This document shows positions 22,674 through 33,892 of a DNA stretch of 64,000 nt, piece by piece. The translations under genes and the position numbers were made by a program. Numbering within the stretch: the first letter of the stretch is position 1; every line of letters begins with the position of its first letter. The stretch is from Schistosoma mansoni (taxonomy: Eukaryota; Platyhelminthes; Trematoda; Strigeidida; Schistosomatidae): positions 12,363,753 to 12,427,752 of the forward strand of contig NC_031500.1 in NCBI RefSeq assembly GCF_000237925.1. The letters are read 5' to 3'. The notes under the pieces are model-generated. The model saw nothing but the letters and a program-made list of their open reading frames with translations. It ran no database searches and was not told the origin of the DNA.

Positions 22674-23329
22674 AGAAAAGCAAAACGTATGTCATGCTTT
22701 TCATTGCTAATAACGATCCAGATTTATTAAAACATATTTCCTCAGAAATTCAGTAGTTTTATAATCAGTAGTATATAATCATTTACACTTAATGTATTAT
22801 ATTAATTATTCATTTAAGCTAATTAACTATCTAAATCATCATAATCAATGAAGTACTTCAAGTGCAAATTAAGAATAATGATTCAATATTTATCACTAAA
22901 TAAACTTTGGCTTAGTTGAGAATAAACAGCAACAACAACAACAAAGACGTATTTTACACAGATTTTTCATTTTAATCATTTTAAAATCAATTTAGTTTTG
23001 AACTAGTCAATAGTAAAAAGTAAAATGAACTAAGTAAAGAAATGTTGGGGAGGATTTGTAGCTCAAGTGGATGATTTGGATGGAGTTTTGTTCTCTGAGC
23101 TGGATGGTTTGGTCGTGGAGCTTTCATTGTTTGAATTTCTCCACATGCAGTTCACAGCTTGTTCTACACACCTTGATGTTGATTGGTTCTTCTTGACTTT
23201 AAACTTGTCATTGTTTATTTCTTTGTTTTGATTGTATTTTCCATTGGTTTGATTTGTGGTCCTATGCTTGTGCATAATTTTCCTTATTGGTTAATAAATT
23301 GGATCGATTTCAATGTGCTTGTTGATTGC
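22674..23329. other. AT-rich sequence; possible 5' part of the Penelope-like element
   Basis: From 23045 the base composition changes and the sequence runs into the Penelope-like RT fragment. The final TTGATTGCAG before 23333 looks like a splice acceptor, but no upstream exon is identified. Confidence 0.35.
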
Positions 23330-23332
23330 AGA

Positions 23333-23702
23333 TCGCCAAAAAGGACGAGTTGGAAAACACCTACAAGCTGATCAACAACGTCTTCAAGAACATCAGGTTC
23401 ACCGTGGAACAGGAGTCAAACGACAAGCTGTCAATCTTGGATGTATTATTCACCAGAACCGACACAGGAAGACTGGAGACTCGAGTACATCGGAAGCCGA
23501 CCTAAACAGATCAAATTCTCAATTACAGTAGTAACAACCCAAGAGCTCACAAAATCAGCTGTGTACAAACTTTGTTCAAGAGGGCGAGAACACACTGCAA
23601 CACACTTGCAGCACGAAAAAGTGGAGAAAAATACCTGAAGATCATCTTTCAAAATAACGGATACCCAAGCAACTTCATCAAAAAATACCAGCCGCACAAG
23701 TA
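23333..23702 (+). mobile_element. Penelope-like element, C-terminal RT/linker fragment (pseudogene)
   Basis: Plus-strand frame from 23333 reads KKDELENTYKLINNVF, then SILDVLFTRTDTGRLETRVHRKPT, one in-frame TAA, then TDQILNYSSNNPRAHK, TLFKRARTHCNTL and IIFQNNGYPSNFIKK before a terminal TAA. The order LDVL-(V)YRKPT-TD-N-HP-K-L-RA-C-NGY is that of the thumb region of Penelope-like RTs, a group distinct from LINEs and known in schistosomes. No GIY-YIG endonuclease follows. Confidence 0.82.
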
Positions 23703-24211
23703 AAGTACAATCGAATGTGAAACAATACCAGTAATTTTTTAAAATCACTTAATTGGACTTGTAAAACATTTAAACCTCTTTTAAATATTAACATTGTAGA
23801 TATGATTTCTCATTGAAATTGAATTAACTGTCACCCCAATGCTGTTTATTAGGTTTCTGTTTATTCATTTTTAATGTATACCTACTGGTTTTGCTATTGT
23901 GGTTTAAAGCGGGAAAATAAAAGAAGGAATTATCAGAAGTTCATCATCAAATAAAGCTAAAGAACGAAACATATTCCTTTCTACATTATAGCGACGAATG
24001 AAATTATACATTTCAAGAGAACCGGAAATACGTGTTAATGACATAGTGAGTGATGGTTCAGTCAATCAGAATGAGAATGGCATATGAATGTGATTTTCTT
24101 TCCAACCATATGTGATATGTGTTTACATCTTAAGAAGGAATATAAATGATCAATTAAATAATATGGTAATATGTATTGACACATTGATTTAGTAAACTCT
24201 CATCATTAAAC

Positions 24212-25201
24212 ATTTACTTCCTTACGCTTGTTACCACTCGACAAGGAACATAAGACGCCCACCGGCATTCTCCATCCAGCTCTGTACCGAACACTCGTTT
24301 CCGGTTGCTATTCTTCCTTCTGGTGTCTGCTTCTGATTTCTGACGTAATGTATTCTTTGATCTTCATCTTTTCCTTCAGATTTTCAAGTTTGCGCTTGCA
24401 TCGTGATGTTATTTGATGGTTTCCTTAATGTATGTACTATCCAATTCCAGTGTATTTTCTTAATTTCCTCTTCAACTGGAACCTGGTTTGTTCTCTTCCA
24501 CAGTAGGTTATTGTTAATGGTATCCGGTCAACGGACACTGAGCATCTTGCGTGGAAAACTGTTTAGAAATATTTGTACCTTTTTGATGATGGTTGTGATA
24601 GTTCTACACGTTTCAGCTTCGTGCACTAAAGCTAACTGTCTTGACATTGGTATTGAAGATTCTGACTTTGATATTGGTTGACAGTTGTTTTGATTTCCAT
24701 ATTTCCTTCAATTGTATGAATGCTGTCCTTGCTTTGCCGATCCTCACATTTTCATCTACATAAGATCCTCCTCGTTCGTTGATAATACTATTCATGTACG
24801 TGAAAGATTCCACATCTTCCAGAGCTTCTCTATTAAGTGTGATTGTGTTGGAGTTTTTCGCAAATTTATTTGAAGCCTACTGATCCAGAAACTGCTTCTA
24901 TCCTGACTATCTTGACCTGCACTTGTTGGTGTGTATGGGATGGAAGTATTGGTCACCTGCGAAGTCCAACTAGTATAGTTTCATTCAAGCTGTTCATTGT
25001 ATTCTGTGCTTCCAATCAGATATGTTGGTCATTGTAATCCAGTTAACCACCAGAAGAGAGACAAAGGGAACGAGTAGACAGCCTTGTCTGACACCAGTCC
25101 TTACTTCAAATGCATCTGTCAGCTAACCTCCATGCACGACTTCGCACTGTAGTCCGTCGTATGAATTGCATATAATATTGAAGATTTTCTCAGGTACTTT
25201 T
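24212..25201 (-). mobile_element. RTE-type LINE, 5'-truncated
   Basis: Tail side starts TTTACTTCCTTACGC. Minus-strand blocks include MESFTYMNSIINERGG and [22 protein letters not shown], and further upstream the FADD-box region is degraded. Several frame breaks. Shares sequence with the four other RTE copies. Confidence 0.8.
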
Positions 25202-25214
25202 GTGGCTCTTTTAG

Positions 25215-25425
25215 AGTATGTGCCGGTCTAAAGCCCGGATAAAGAAGGAAGGTTGGGCGTGGGGTTGACAACTTCATCCCGTAGAAAACAACCTTGTTAA
25301 AAAAAACGCTAACCTGAATAAACGTTTTTAAACCATTTAAACTCTGCTCTCCGAGTTGAAGAAAGAATCACGACGCCTCATGATGAAGGCCGAGATTCTC
25401 CGGAAGTCACGAGGCCGATGACAGA
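25215..25425 (+). repeat. Likely LINE 5' UTR fragment
   Basis: Contains AAGCCCGGATAAAGAAGGAA, TTGGGCGTGGGGTTGACAAC and CCCGTAGAAAACAACCTTG. A related segment lies on the minus strand at 34925-35060. The position right behind the truncated RTE copy, in opposite orientation, hints at a LINE 5' region, but this is not proven. Confidence 0.45.
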
Positions 25426-25429
25426 ATAA

Positions 25430-28400
25430 ATAAAACCCATAACGTCTGTATTTACTTATTTATGCCTTGTTTCAGATGCTCGAAAAACAAACAGAACGGT
25501 CCTTTCCATCCCTTAAACCGTATTCTAATAATTGTGACTTTGCCAATATACACAGAATTCGAGGGTGATTACACGTGAAATATAGAAACATATGGAGACA
25601 TCTAAAGTACTTTAAAGATAGTCGTGACTTTCCGATAATTCTACTAATTTGTTCAAGTGGCTGGGATTACTCAGTATGCAGTATTGTTTTATATGATTAC
25701 ATCTTTCTTGTCAATAAGGGGAACAAAAGGAACCACATGAAATCAGGTAACGTGTGATTAGTTTCTCGGACGTAAAAAAGTCATAAGGCAGACTTATGCA
25801 TTTCAACAACAACATTGTCATTTCTTTTAGAGTAAGAATTACAACACAGTCGGTAATTTTGGGATGACATAGTACGGATAAATTGTTATTTATAGAAAGA
25901 ACTCATCATAAACGTCACTAGTCAACCGTAGACACTGGATGTCTCAACAGACTCGTGCTCCCAACATATGGTCTAAAACCAGAGTGATCTCTGCTTGTAA
26001 AAGCAAAGGTAGCAGCTCTCAATTCAGAAGAATTAGGAAGGAGTTCGATGCTTTCCTAGACCACATAAGAGCTCATTTATGCACCTGTTCATTCAGTATC
26101 TTCAGAGCCTTCGAGTACATACATGTGCTCCTTAAATTTACTGCTTGTCGGCGATGCAGTATCACTCGAAAAACTAAAATGAAGAGAATAATATTCTCTG
26201 AAATTCGTTCAGTGAGAATCCTATGGAGTAAACAACCACTTGCTATATCTCCAACCATCCTACTCTCTATACTTGTCACTCCCCGCTAGCATTTATGAAG
26301 AGATCTTAGGCATGAAAAAACGTATACACAAGTTTAAATTATTTGGGATGTTTTCATAGTCTACTGAGACATCGAAAGTTCGATGCCGATTTGGAGATAA
26401 GTATTGTTCTGTCAAGTTTGCACAATTTTTATAAAGAATATCTTGCTCGGGCATTAAAAACTTTATTAATCTTTCACTACTTGTCTCGATTTTGAAGATA
26501 ATTAAACGATTTATATTCTGTTGCTTCGTAATTACTGTTTTCGTATCTGTATTTCGTTCAACTATTCTTTTGCGAACTTGTATCAAACTTCACGTTCATG
26601 TCTTTCAATACTTTTCGTTGAGAAGATTGAGATAGTGAGTACCCATTGTAAGGATATAAATTGAATGCGTAAGACGTTTTATATGCTTTATATTCCTTAA
26701 CAGTTTCATATGAAAAGGTAGCGCTTATTTATCGGAGACTTTATTAACGCAGACCAAAATATGTGAATATTTGTCTTAAAATTATATCGATGATATTGGT
26801 AAGAGCCTTTTAGTAAATTCCTGAGTGAATATATGAAATTCCCCCCATATATACGTTTTATGTAACGTTAGCAAACTGTCTTACACTTAAACGTAGATTA
26901 ATTGTTCACGACACCTATATTTTCATATCCCGTTTATATTTGGCCTTCAGACGAAACTGTCAGTCTATTTACGGTTTTGATTTTTATGCATCGCTTCACT
27001 GACGTTTCTATAAAGACTATGTAAATTTTAGTTTAATTTCCCAATAAATTCGGCTGATAGCATATTAATTTCTTACATTCGTTTTCGTGCCGAGTGAAAT
27101 GGATCAACTGAACTACCGTATAACGGTAAGATAATCTTGTTAGGTGGTTGAAGGTGAACTTTTCATCTAACAAGTAACTAATTTATACTCCTTAGAGGCT
27201 TATTTACTTGCACTACACTTTGTTGGATAAATCTCTCATGCACACAGCATAGTGATGTCATTCTCTGAGCTGTTTTGTATAGTTCATGTCTACAATCTTT
27301 ATGATTGGAACCTTACCCAATAAATTTACCCGTAGAGAAAGAAGGGTGTTTAAGATTTTTCTAGGGGATGTACAGAATTCAAAAAGCATCAGTTTGAACA
27401 TAACAGTATTACTGATTAATATTCGGTCGAATAGGAATCCACTCACTTAGCATGCATATCATCACTCCTGAAGAACTAGAATGGTGTTGTAACATGAGTA
27501 ATTAAAAGCAAATTAATCGGTTTGTTTACAATAGCTTATTATTACCCTATTGAATACCAGATATCTCTGCAATGGCTAAACGAAGCTGAACAATACAGTA
27601 GTATTGGAAAGATATAAATCAGAAGTGTTTGAAATATTCATTGTTCGCGTATCCTTTAAAAATTTTATGATCAATTAAACTTTTGATGGTAACAATTAAA
27701 ATTCATCTGCGTACTCATTTTTAGTCACATCTGTCGACAAATTGTAGTGTTGAAGCTGTTGATGGGTGTTCTTTCGGACTGATTTTCGGTTTTATGGTAC
27801 CCATTTTTTACACTTTGGTCGAAAGATTTGCACTGCATCTCATTGGCGGCTAAAGCAAATGACAGTGGAAACATACCTATTAATGGTAGCAACGTAGTTT
27901 ATCATTGTAATTCATATATAAACTTTTCTCGTAAATTTGTGTTGCTGCAAATAATAATTAACCCTTAGGATTGATAGAAGTTCATGATTATTATTAACAA
28001 GACAATATCCTCTGTGATCGTCTGTTTTCTAATTCAGTAATCGGAGGATAAGTCTTAGGTTGGCGTTCTAGACATCAGTTATCGGCTGCTAGCACATAAG
28101 CTACTAAGGTTCCTTCATCAGCGCTCAATAATGAATTGTTGCAAGCAGTCGAGCCGCTCATTGTTCTTATGAAGTCAATAGAGCTTTCCTCTGTATTTTG
28201 ACTCCATGAATTTGGTTTTAGTACCCGTTATTAACTTCATAATGATTGAATAACAATAATGCCAACTAAACGTTAGTCCTGCCTATTTCGTGTGCAATCT
28301 GTAGGGAAATGACGTTGATACAACGTAGATAATAAAAGCTTGGAATGTATTGTGTTTTGGATACAAATATTACAAGTACTAATGTTAAACGCCAGACAAG

Positions 28401-29862
28401 CAAATGAAAGGTGCAGCGATTACGTGTAGAGTTTGAGGTCAGTAGTTCACGAAGTTAAATAATAATAATAATGTGACAGCTTTTATAAGTGATGTAAAAA
28501 GTACTGGAAGAGTACTTATATTAGTACTACCATACACACATACATAAGGCTTGTTTAGGTTCATAAATACTCAGCTGATGATGTCAAATCTATGTGTGAT
28601 GTGATAAGTGGAAAGATGAAAATAGTGAATCGTTCAAAATTGTGAAGAGATCACATAAATGTGTAGCAATGCTGACAGCTGTAAGACTGGGTATTGATTT
28701 AAAAACGCCTGTTTCCAAAAATTATATATTCGTATAACGCACCTGAGACCTTGAGATAACAACTTTCGGTCTCTACTGTCAGATTGCCTTGATATTGTGC
28801 TCGTATTATCGGTGTTTATTATTGAATAATTTGATAATTAAGTGTAAGTGAATTTGATGCGCTTACTGAGTCATCCACTCAGATTTATCTGGATCCTCTC
28901 TTTTCCAACCTTCTTTATCCACGCCTTCCTTTATGCTTTTGCAGAACCCAACGTATCTTCGGACTGAACGCTAATTGCTACACTCAAAGGGTATTCCGAG
29001 AACGTCTGGAAATATGTGACGAAGAGATCAATATTCTGAGTAGAGTTAATGACACTTTAGGGATAACTGTATAACTCTGCAAAGTTTAATTCACGCCCAA
29101 AAATATAAGAATGCTTTATATGTGCAGATGTAAATAAAGATGTTAGAATGTGGTTATAAGCAATTCAATAGTCGTATAAATATAACTCCCATTTATGGAA
29201 GGAATTTATATGCAAAATCATATAATGAATAATAAAGAATATTGCAAAAGCGAGGTGTAAGCGATCATTCTATAGTCTAATAGATCACGTAGGGTAGCCT
29301 ATTATGTTAAATGATTTGTGATGTCGAAGAAACGAAAGTATGACGAATATGTTCAATTACGGCTCCTAATGTCAAGTGGGATGTCACGAACCAACGGTAT
29401 TGATGCGAACTTACTTGTGCAAAATACCTCTTGAAATCGTGTTTACAACGCTGAATTGGTACCACTTCCTGCCGAGTAATCCTATAACAAGCAAACTAGA
29501 CAATTGGTTAAAAACGAAGCCCACTCCATATCCTATAAAATCTGAAAATAAAACAAGGGTTTAAATAGCTTCGAAAAAAAGGGAGACATCCATTTGTATC
29601 GGCATACTGTTTTCAGCACTTTATTTTATGATTACACATAATTCCATATTTTCATCTTCTTTCCGAACTACCTTCATTTATACAGGTCCTTATCCCCTCA
29701 TACCTTGTTCACACTTATTTTTCTTTAACACATTAGTATGCTCTTGTTTAATAAGTACTTCAGTAACGGACAAATAGACTAAATGGTTATACCCTAACTA
29801 TTCCTCCATGAATATTGTGTGCTCTGCTTTTCGTCCTTCCTTTTTCTTACACGTTTTTCAGG
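25430..29862. other. Repeat-poor interval, unassigned
   Basis: None of the repeat families seen elsewhere in the window is visible here or on to ~31150. ORFs (e.g. 25939-26289 plus, 26293-26586 minus) lack domain features and are not flanked by convincing splice sites. May hold introns of the gene whose possible last exon is at 29863. Confidence 0.4.
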
Positions 29863-30038
29863 CCGCTGGAGATACCCCACTGAAAACAGATATGGCAAGG
29901 GTGACCGTTATTAAAGCCTCAGATATTCCAGAGCGATATAAGGTTGAAGCTTCTAAAAGCCCTCAACTTCGCATGTATCTATTCTCGACCACCAGCTCTA
30001 TGTTGCAACGCTACCTTCATAAAGTGCGCCGATTGTGA
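29863..30038 (+). CDS. Possible terminal exon of an unrecognised gene
   Basis: A good pyrimidine-rich acceptor (TTTTTCTTACACGTTTTTCAG) precedes an open frame of 58 codons ending in TGA at 30036-30038. It begins AAGDTPLKTDMARVTVIKAS and ends LHKVRRL. An AATAAA follows at ~30195. Base composition is richer in G+C than the flanks. No upstream exon was found and no family is recognised. The segment sits in a repeat-poor interval, which favours a real gene, but it could be a decayed fragment or chance. Confidence 0.3.
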
Positions 30039-31149
30039 TAGTGACAACATGTTTCTTACGAAATCCATTGACATTCATAACTTATAAAATATCAACCCAG
30101 CTGAGTAATTTTCTACAGTGAAAATTGTATCTTCTGTAACAATTTGATCCTGTTTGTAAACCGGCATGCCTCATGTAACAAACTGTTATTTGGGAATAAA
30201 TTATTATTATTATGTATGAGTATGATTCAAAGAGTCTCAAATTTGGTTATCAGAAATCATTTGAGTTTGATTTAGGTTTAAGTATTAGTGGCTAGATTTA
30301 TTGGAGGTTGTAGATGAAAAGTTGAGAAGGTTGGTGTATGAACGTAACGAATGAACATCAGGTGAATATCGAAAACGTAAGTTATTACTACTGTGAGTAC
30401 AACTCCGAACAGAATAACATTTTTAACTTTATAGAGTTATTCTAGAAGTGTGCATACGTCTAACTTATTTAATGTCACCACAAAGCTACACTACTCAATC
30501 AATTATCAGCCTTGCCTTCCTGACCTAATGCTTAGAAGATCGCAAAAGAAAGATTAACCAGAACTTGTATTGTTTGTAAGCGAAAATAATGAGATAATAG
30601 AAAACGGTGAGGGATCAGACTGCTACCATCAATCGTTGGTTATTTTCAGCCTTCAGCGAATCTGATAAACAATTCAACGACTTTTGAAGTTGGACTAGGT
30701 TCAGGGTGATAAACAGATTTTGTTAAGATTCATTCTATTTCACTGTTCCCGTAGAACTATCTAAGACATTCATCCCTTTGTTTGGTGAGCATTCATTTAG
30801 GTAAGAATGACTGTTTGACAACAAGGAGTGTTGAGTTGAGTCTTCTCCATCTATTTGTCAAGCAACCGATCAGACTTTTAATCCTGCCTTAGGCAGCTTT
30901 ACTGAAGCCGTGAGATAAACGGATCCCAAATGTTCGTTGGGGTTATTTTATTATGTGCCAGGAGTGTGATTAGTCGTCGTCACATCAGTATACAACTTTT
31001 AGGTGTTGCTTTTATATCTCACAAGGACTCACTCAACGTTTTAAAAAGCACCCAAAATCGTGAAATTTCCATGGAGGTGAAGCCTAATAACACTGTTCAT
31101 ACTATTAGTCACAAATTTCAAGGACATGACGGCGTGAAAGTAACTTAAA
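30039..31149. other. Intergenic sequence, nothing recognised
   Basis: AATAAA at ~30195 may end the candidate exon before it. The plus ORF at 30930-31148 has no recognisable features and abuts the CR1-like LINE. Confidence 0.4.
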
Positions 31150-32310
31150 GCCACAAAACATATCATCAGTTTGGAAAGGACAGGAGGCTTGATGGCCTGT
31201 GTTAGTCCTGGCAATGATGGTCTCTCAGCTGATCCAACTTTCTTTTGAAGGAGTCGACGGATGGAGCCTCAACCAGGTGCTGAGGTAATGAATTCCACTC
31301 GTTGATGATTCGATGGGAAAGTCGGTAGTCAGCTGACAAGCAATTCGTTCTGGGCTTGTGAACTTTTTTGGAGTGTCCTCGTAGATTTTCTGTTTTGGAA
31401 GACAAGAAAAATGAGGGCATATCAGGTGCAAATTTGTCATTAAGCAATTTGAAAACTGTAATCAAGTCGCCTCTGATTCTTCTATATGACAGCGGGAATA
31501 GGTTTAGCTTGGTCAGTCTAGTACCATACGGGAGCTTCGCTATTCCGGGAGTCAGCCTAGTTGCTGTTCTCTGAACCCTATCCAAGAGTTCACTGTCTTT
31601 TTTTAGGCAGGGGCTAGCTGCTTGTATGCAGTACTCAAGTTAAGGGCGTACGAACACTGTATACAAAGTCAGAAACGTTTTAGCGTCGAGATGCCCAAAA
31701 GCCCTGCGTATGGACCATAAAGTTCTAAAACCTTTGGCGGCTATTGCACGGTAGTGTGCAGTAGTCTTTAAGTCTTGACTAACGATGACTCCTAAGTCAT
31801 TGTGTGTCTGGACAATAGGTAACTCAGTGTTATTCATCGTGTATGTATCTGTACCCTGGTGGCCAATATGCATCACAATACACTTGGAAGTGTTTATCGG
31901 CAATTGCCAGGTTTGGGACCATTCAGATAATCTCTCCAGGTCATTTTGAAGTTCTAAGCCATCGCCCTTGCTTTGTATCGCTCTCCATATCTTGACATCG
32001 TCAGCATAGAGCAAGACCGATGACGATAGCAGACGGGGGAGGTCATTTACGTACAGGAGGAATAACACTGGCCCCAAAACTGTACCCTGGGGGACTCCAC
32101 TAAGCACAGTTTCCCAGCTAGACAACTTGGAGTTCACCCTTACTCTTTGTTGACGCCCAACTAGGAAGTCTTTTATCCACATCAATAGATTGCCTCCAAT
32201 CCCGACATTCCTTAGCTTATATAACAGCCGGTTATGCGAACTTTGTCGAAAGCTTTGCTGAAATCGATGTAAGCTACGTCTATAGGTAACTTTTGGTCCT
32301 TAAGAGCGCA
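31150..32310 (-). mobile_element. CR1-like LINE, 3' half of reverse transcriptase
   Basis: Minus-strand translation runs from VAYIDFSKAFDKV (RT motif A region), through a one-base frameshift at ~32235, to MWIKDFLVGRQQRV, GVPQGTVLGPVLFLLYVNDL and LLYADDVKIW (YADD catalytic box). After one in-frame TAA at ~31638 comes the C-terminal ELLDRVQRTATRLTPG...EWNSLPQHLVEAPSVDSFKR and a stop after HHCQD. The GVPQGTVLGPxLF block is typical of CR1/Jockey-type LINEs, unlike the RTE copies here. Only two inactivating changes are visible in ~1.1 kb, so the copy is fairly young. Confidence 0.88.
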
Positions 32311-33479
32311 CCAGCTTATATGAACAATGTCATATTAACTCTAATGGGTTTTAATTCTTCAGTGTCGAAGCATTGTGAAACAAAGCTTACAAAAACATAT
32401 CTAAAGGGCACTGGGACATCTGAAGTAATAAATATTAGTCTATTTTTTTCATTGAAACTCATACGTTATACCTACTGAAGGTCATATGTACTCGTTGCTA
32501 CAGCGGTAAAACCAGACTAGATATTTGGTCGCATTTTCAAACGTTGCCTGTAGGTTCAACTATGCCAGTAGTATTCATCTGAAACCTGATATTTTCTTTA
32601 CTTATGCTTTATTAAGTACGTACTTTTCAATGCTTTAGATGGTATGAAACTTCCAAAGATTAGTTGGTCAAGAAGATTTAGACTACCAATTAATATTAGG
32701 TATTCGATTTTAATTGGCCGTTAAAGTTACACGATTATTGATCTGATATAGGACAACATTTTCGTGCTTGTCATTTAGCATATATATATCTTTGTTTGAA
32801 TGAGTAGGAATTAAAAAATCATGTAGTGATTAATGCTACATGTATCAGAACTATGAAATAAAGTGTTTGTGTTTTAGAATGAATAAAGGACTTCTGATAA
32901 TGGTGGAAAGTGTTCAGAAAGGGTGAACCACTCATGTCAGGGAATGTGGTAGCATTCCGTAAATAAACGTCCAGTGACTGTGACGCTGAACTTTCGAATT
33001 TCATTCAAATTAGTTCACTAAGTATTCAGTCTAACACATTTTTCTATATTTATTCATGTTTGAAGTTAAATATGACTAAACATTCTGTTAGATCTCACAT
33101 TTGAGTGCCTATGTGCACCGTTGAAGACCAAATTTACAGGTGGCTACCGAATATCAAATCAGCAATTTACCAATACACCGTACCCGAACTGATGTTAAAA
33201 AGAATGAAATTGAATCATCGGGCTTTAAAATAACTAACCCCCACCCGAAGGTGTTCATCTTTAGATATCTGGTCATATTGATGAAATTCTGGTTAGCTTA
33301 CCCTTGGCTTGGATATATTTAGGTACTCGAACTTATTTATGTGTCGTAGGTTTGATCCGGGGGGCTATCCTAACCTTCCGTTTTTGGGTTGTTTTGGTTA
33401 CATGTCAAGTGAAAACAAATGATAAGGTTGTCATGAAAACCATCCTTATTCCCAAAAAAGCTTCTTCAGTTTTCAGTCT
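32311..33479. other. Region before the tektin gene, unassigned
   Basis: AT-rich, no ORF with domain features. No clear repeat family. Could contain tektin promoter or 5' noncoding exons. Confidence 0.4.
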
Positions 33480-33700
33480 TCAGTAATAAGGATAATAGGT
33501 TGATGAACCTGTGTTAAGCCTAACAGATTTCCTTCCAGTGAAGGTCCAGCTTCTTCTTGAAAATGTTCACTGATGATGCTGATACCACTTGTTCTGGTAA
33601 AGCGTTCCAGTCAGTATGTTTTGTTGAATTTGAAAGTGGAATAAATAGGCTAGCTTCTGTCAAACATATCTTAAAAATACTTTCTACTCGCCTTTAACTT
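33480..33700 (-). mobile_element. CR1-like LINE C-terminal remnant
   Basis: Minus-strand translation gives STKHTDWNALPEQVVSASSV followed by NIFKKKLDLHW, the tail motif of CR1/Jockey-type polymerases (compare EWNSLPQHLVEAPSVDSFKR at 31150-32310). A different subfamily from that copy. It ends ~190 bp before the tektin start codon. Confidence 0.65.
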
Positions 33701-33892
33701 TCCTAACATAAAAACAAAAGAGACAGTAATATTCATTTTTCACCCTGAGTTGTGAATCCAATTATTATCATCATTCAGACTTTTTGACACTACCGTTGGA
33801 GTTAAAAATTCGTTTTACTATGTCATTGATCATTATTCCTTAGTTAACCACATATAATCATGTTCCTTATCCTACCAGCAAGTTATTTGCAG

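Noticed and set aside
29863-29960. Resemblance of the candidate exon to the N-terminus of dynein light chains
   Set aside because: Only a few residues are alike (VIKASDIPE) and the rest does not follow that family.
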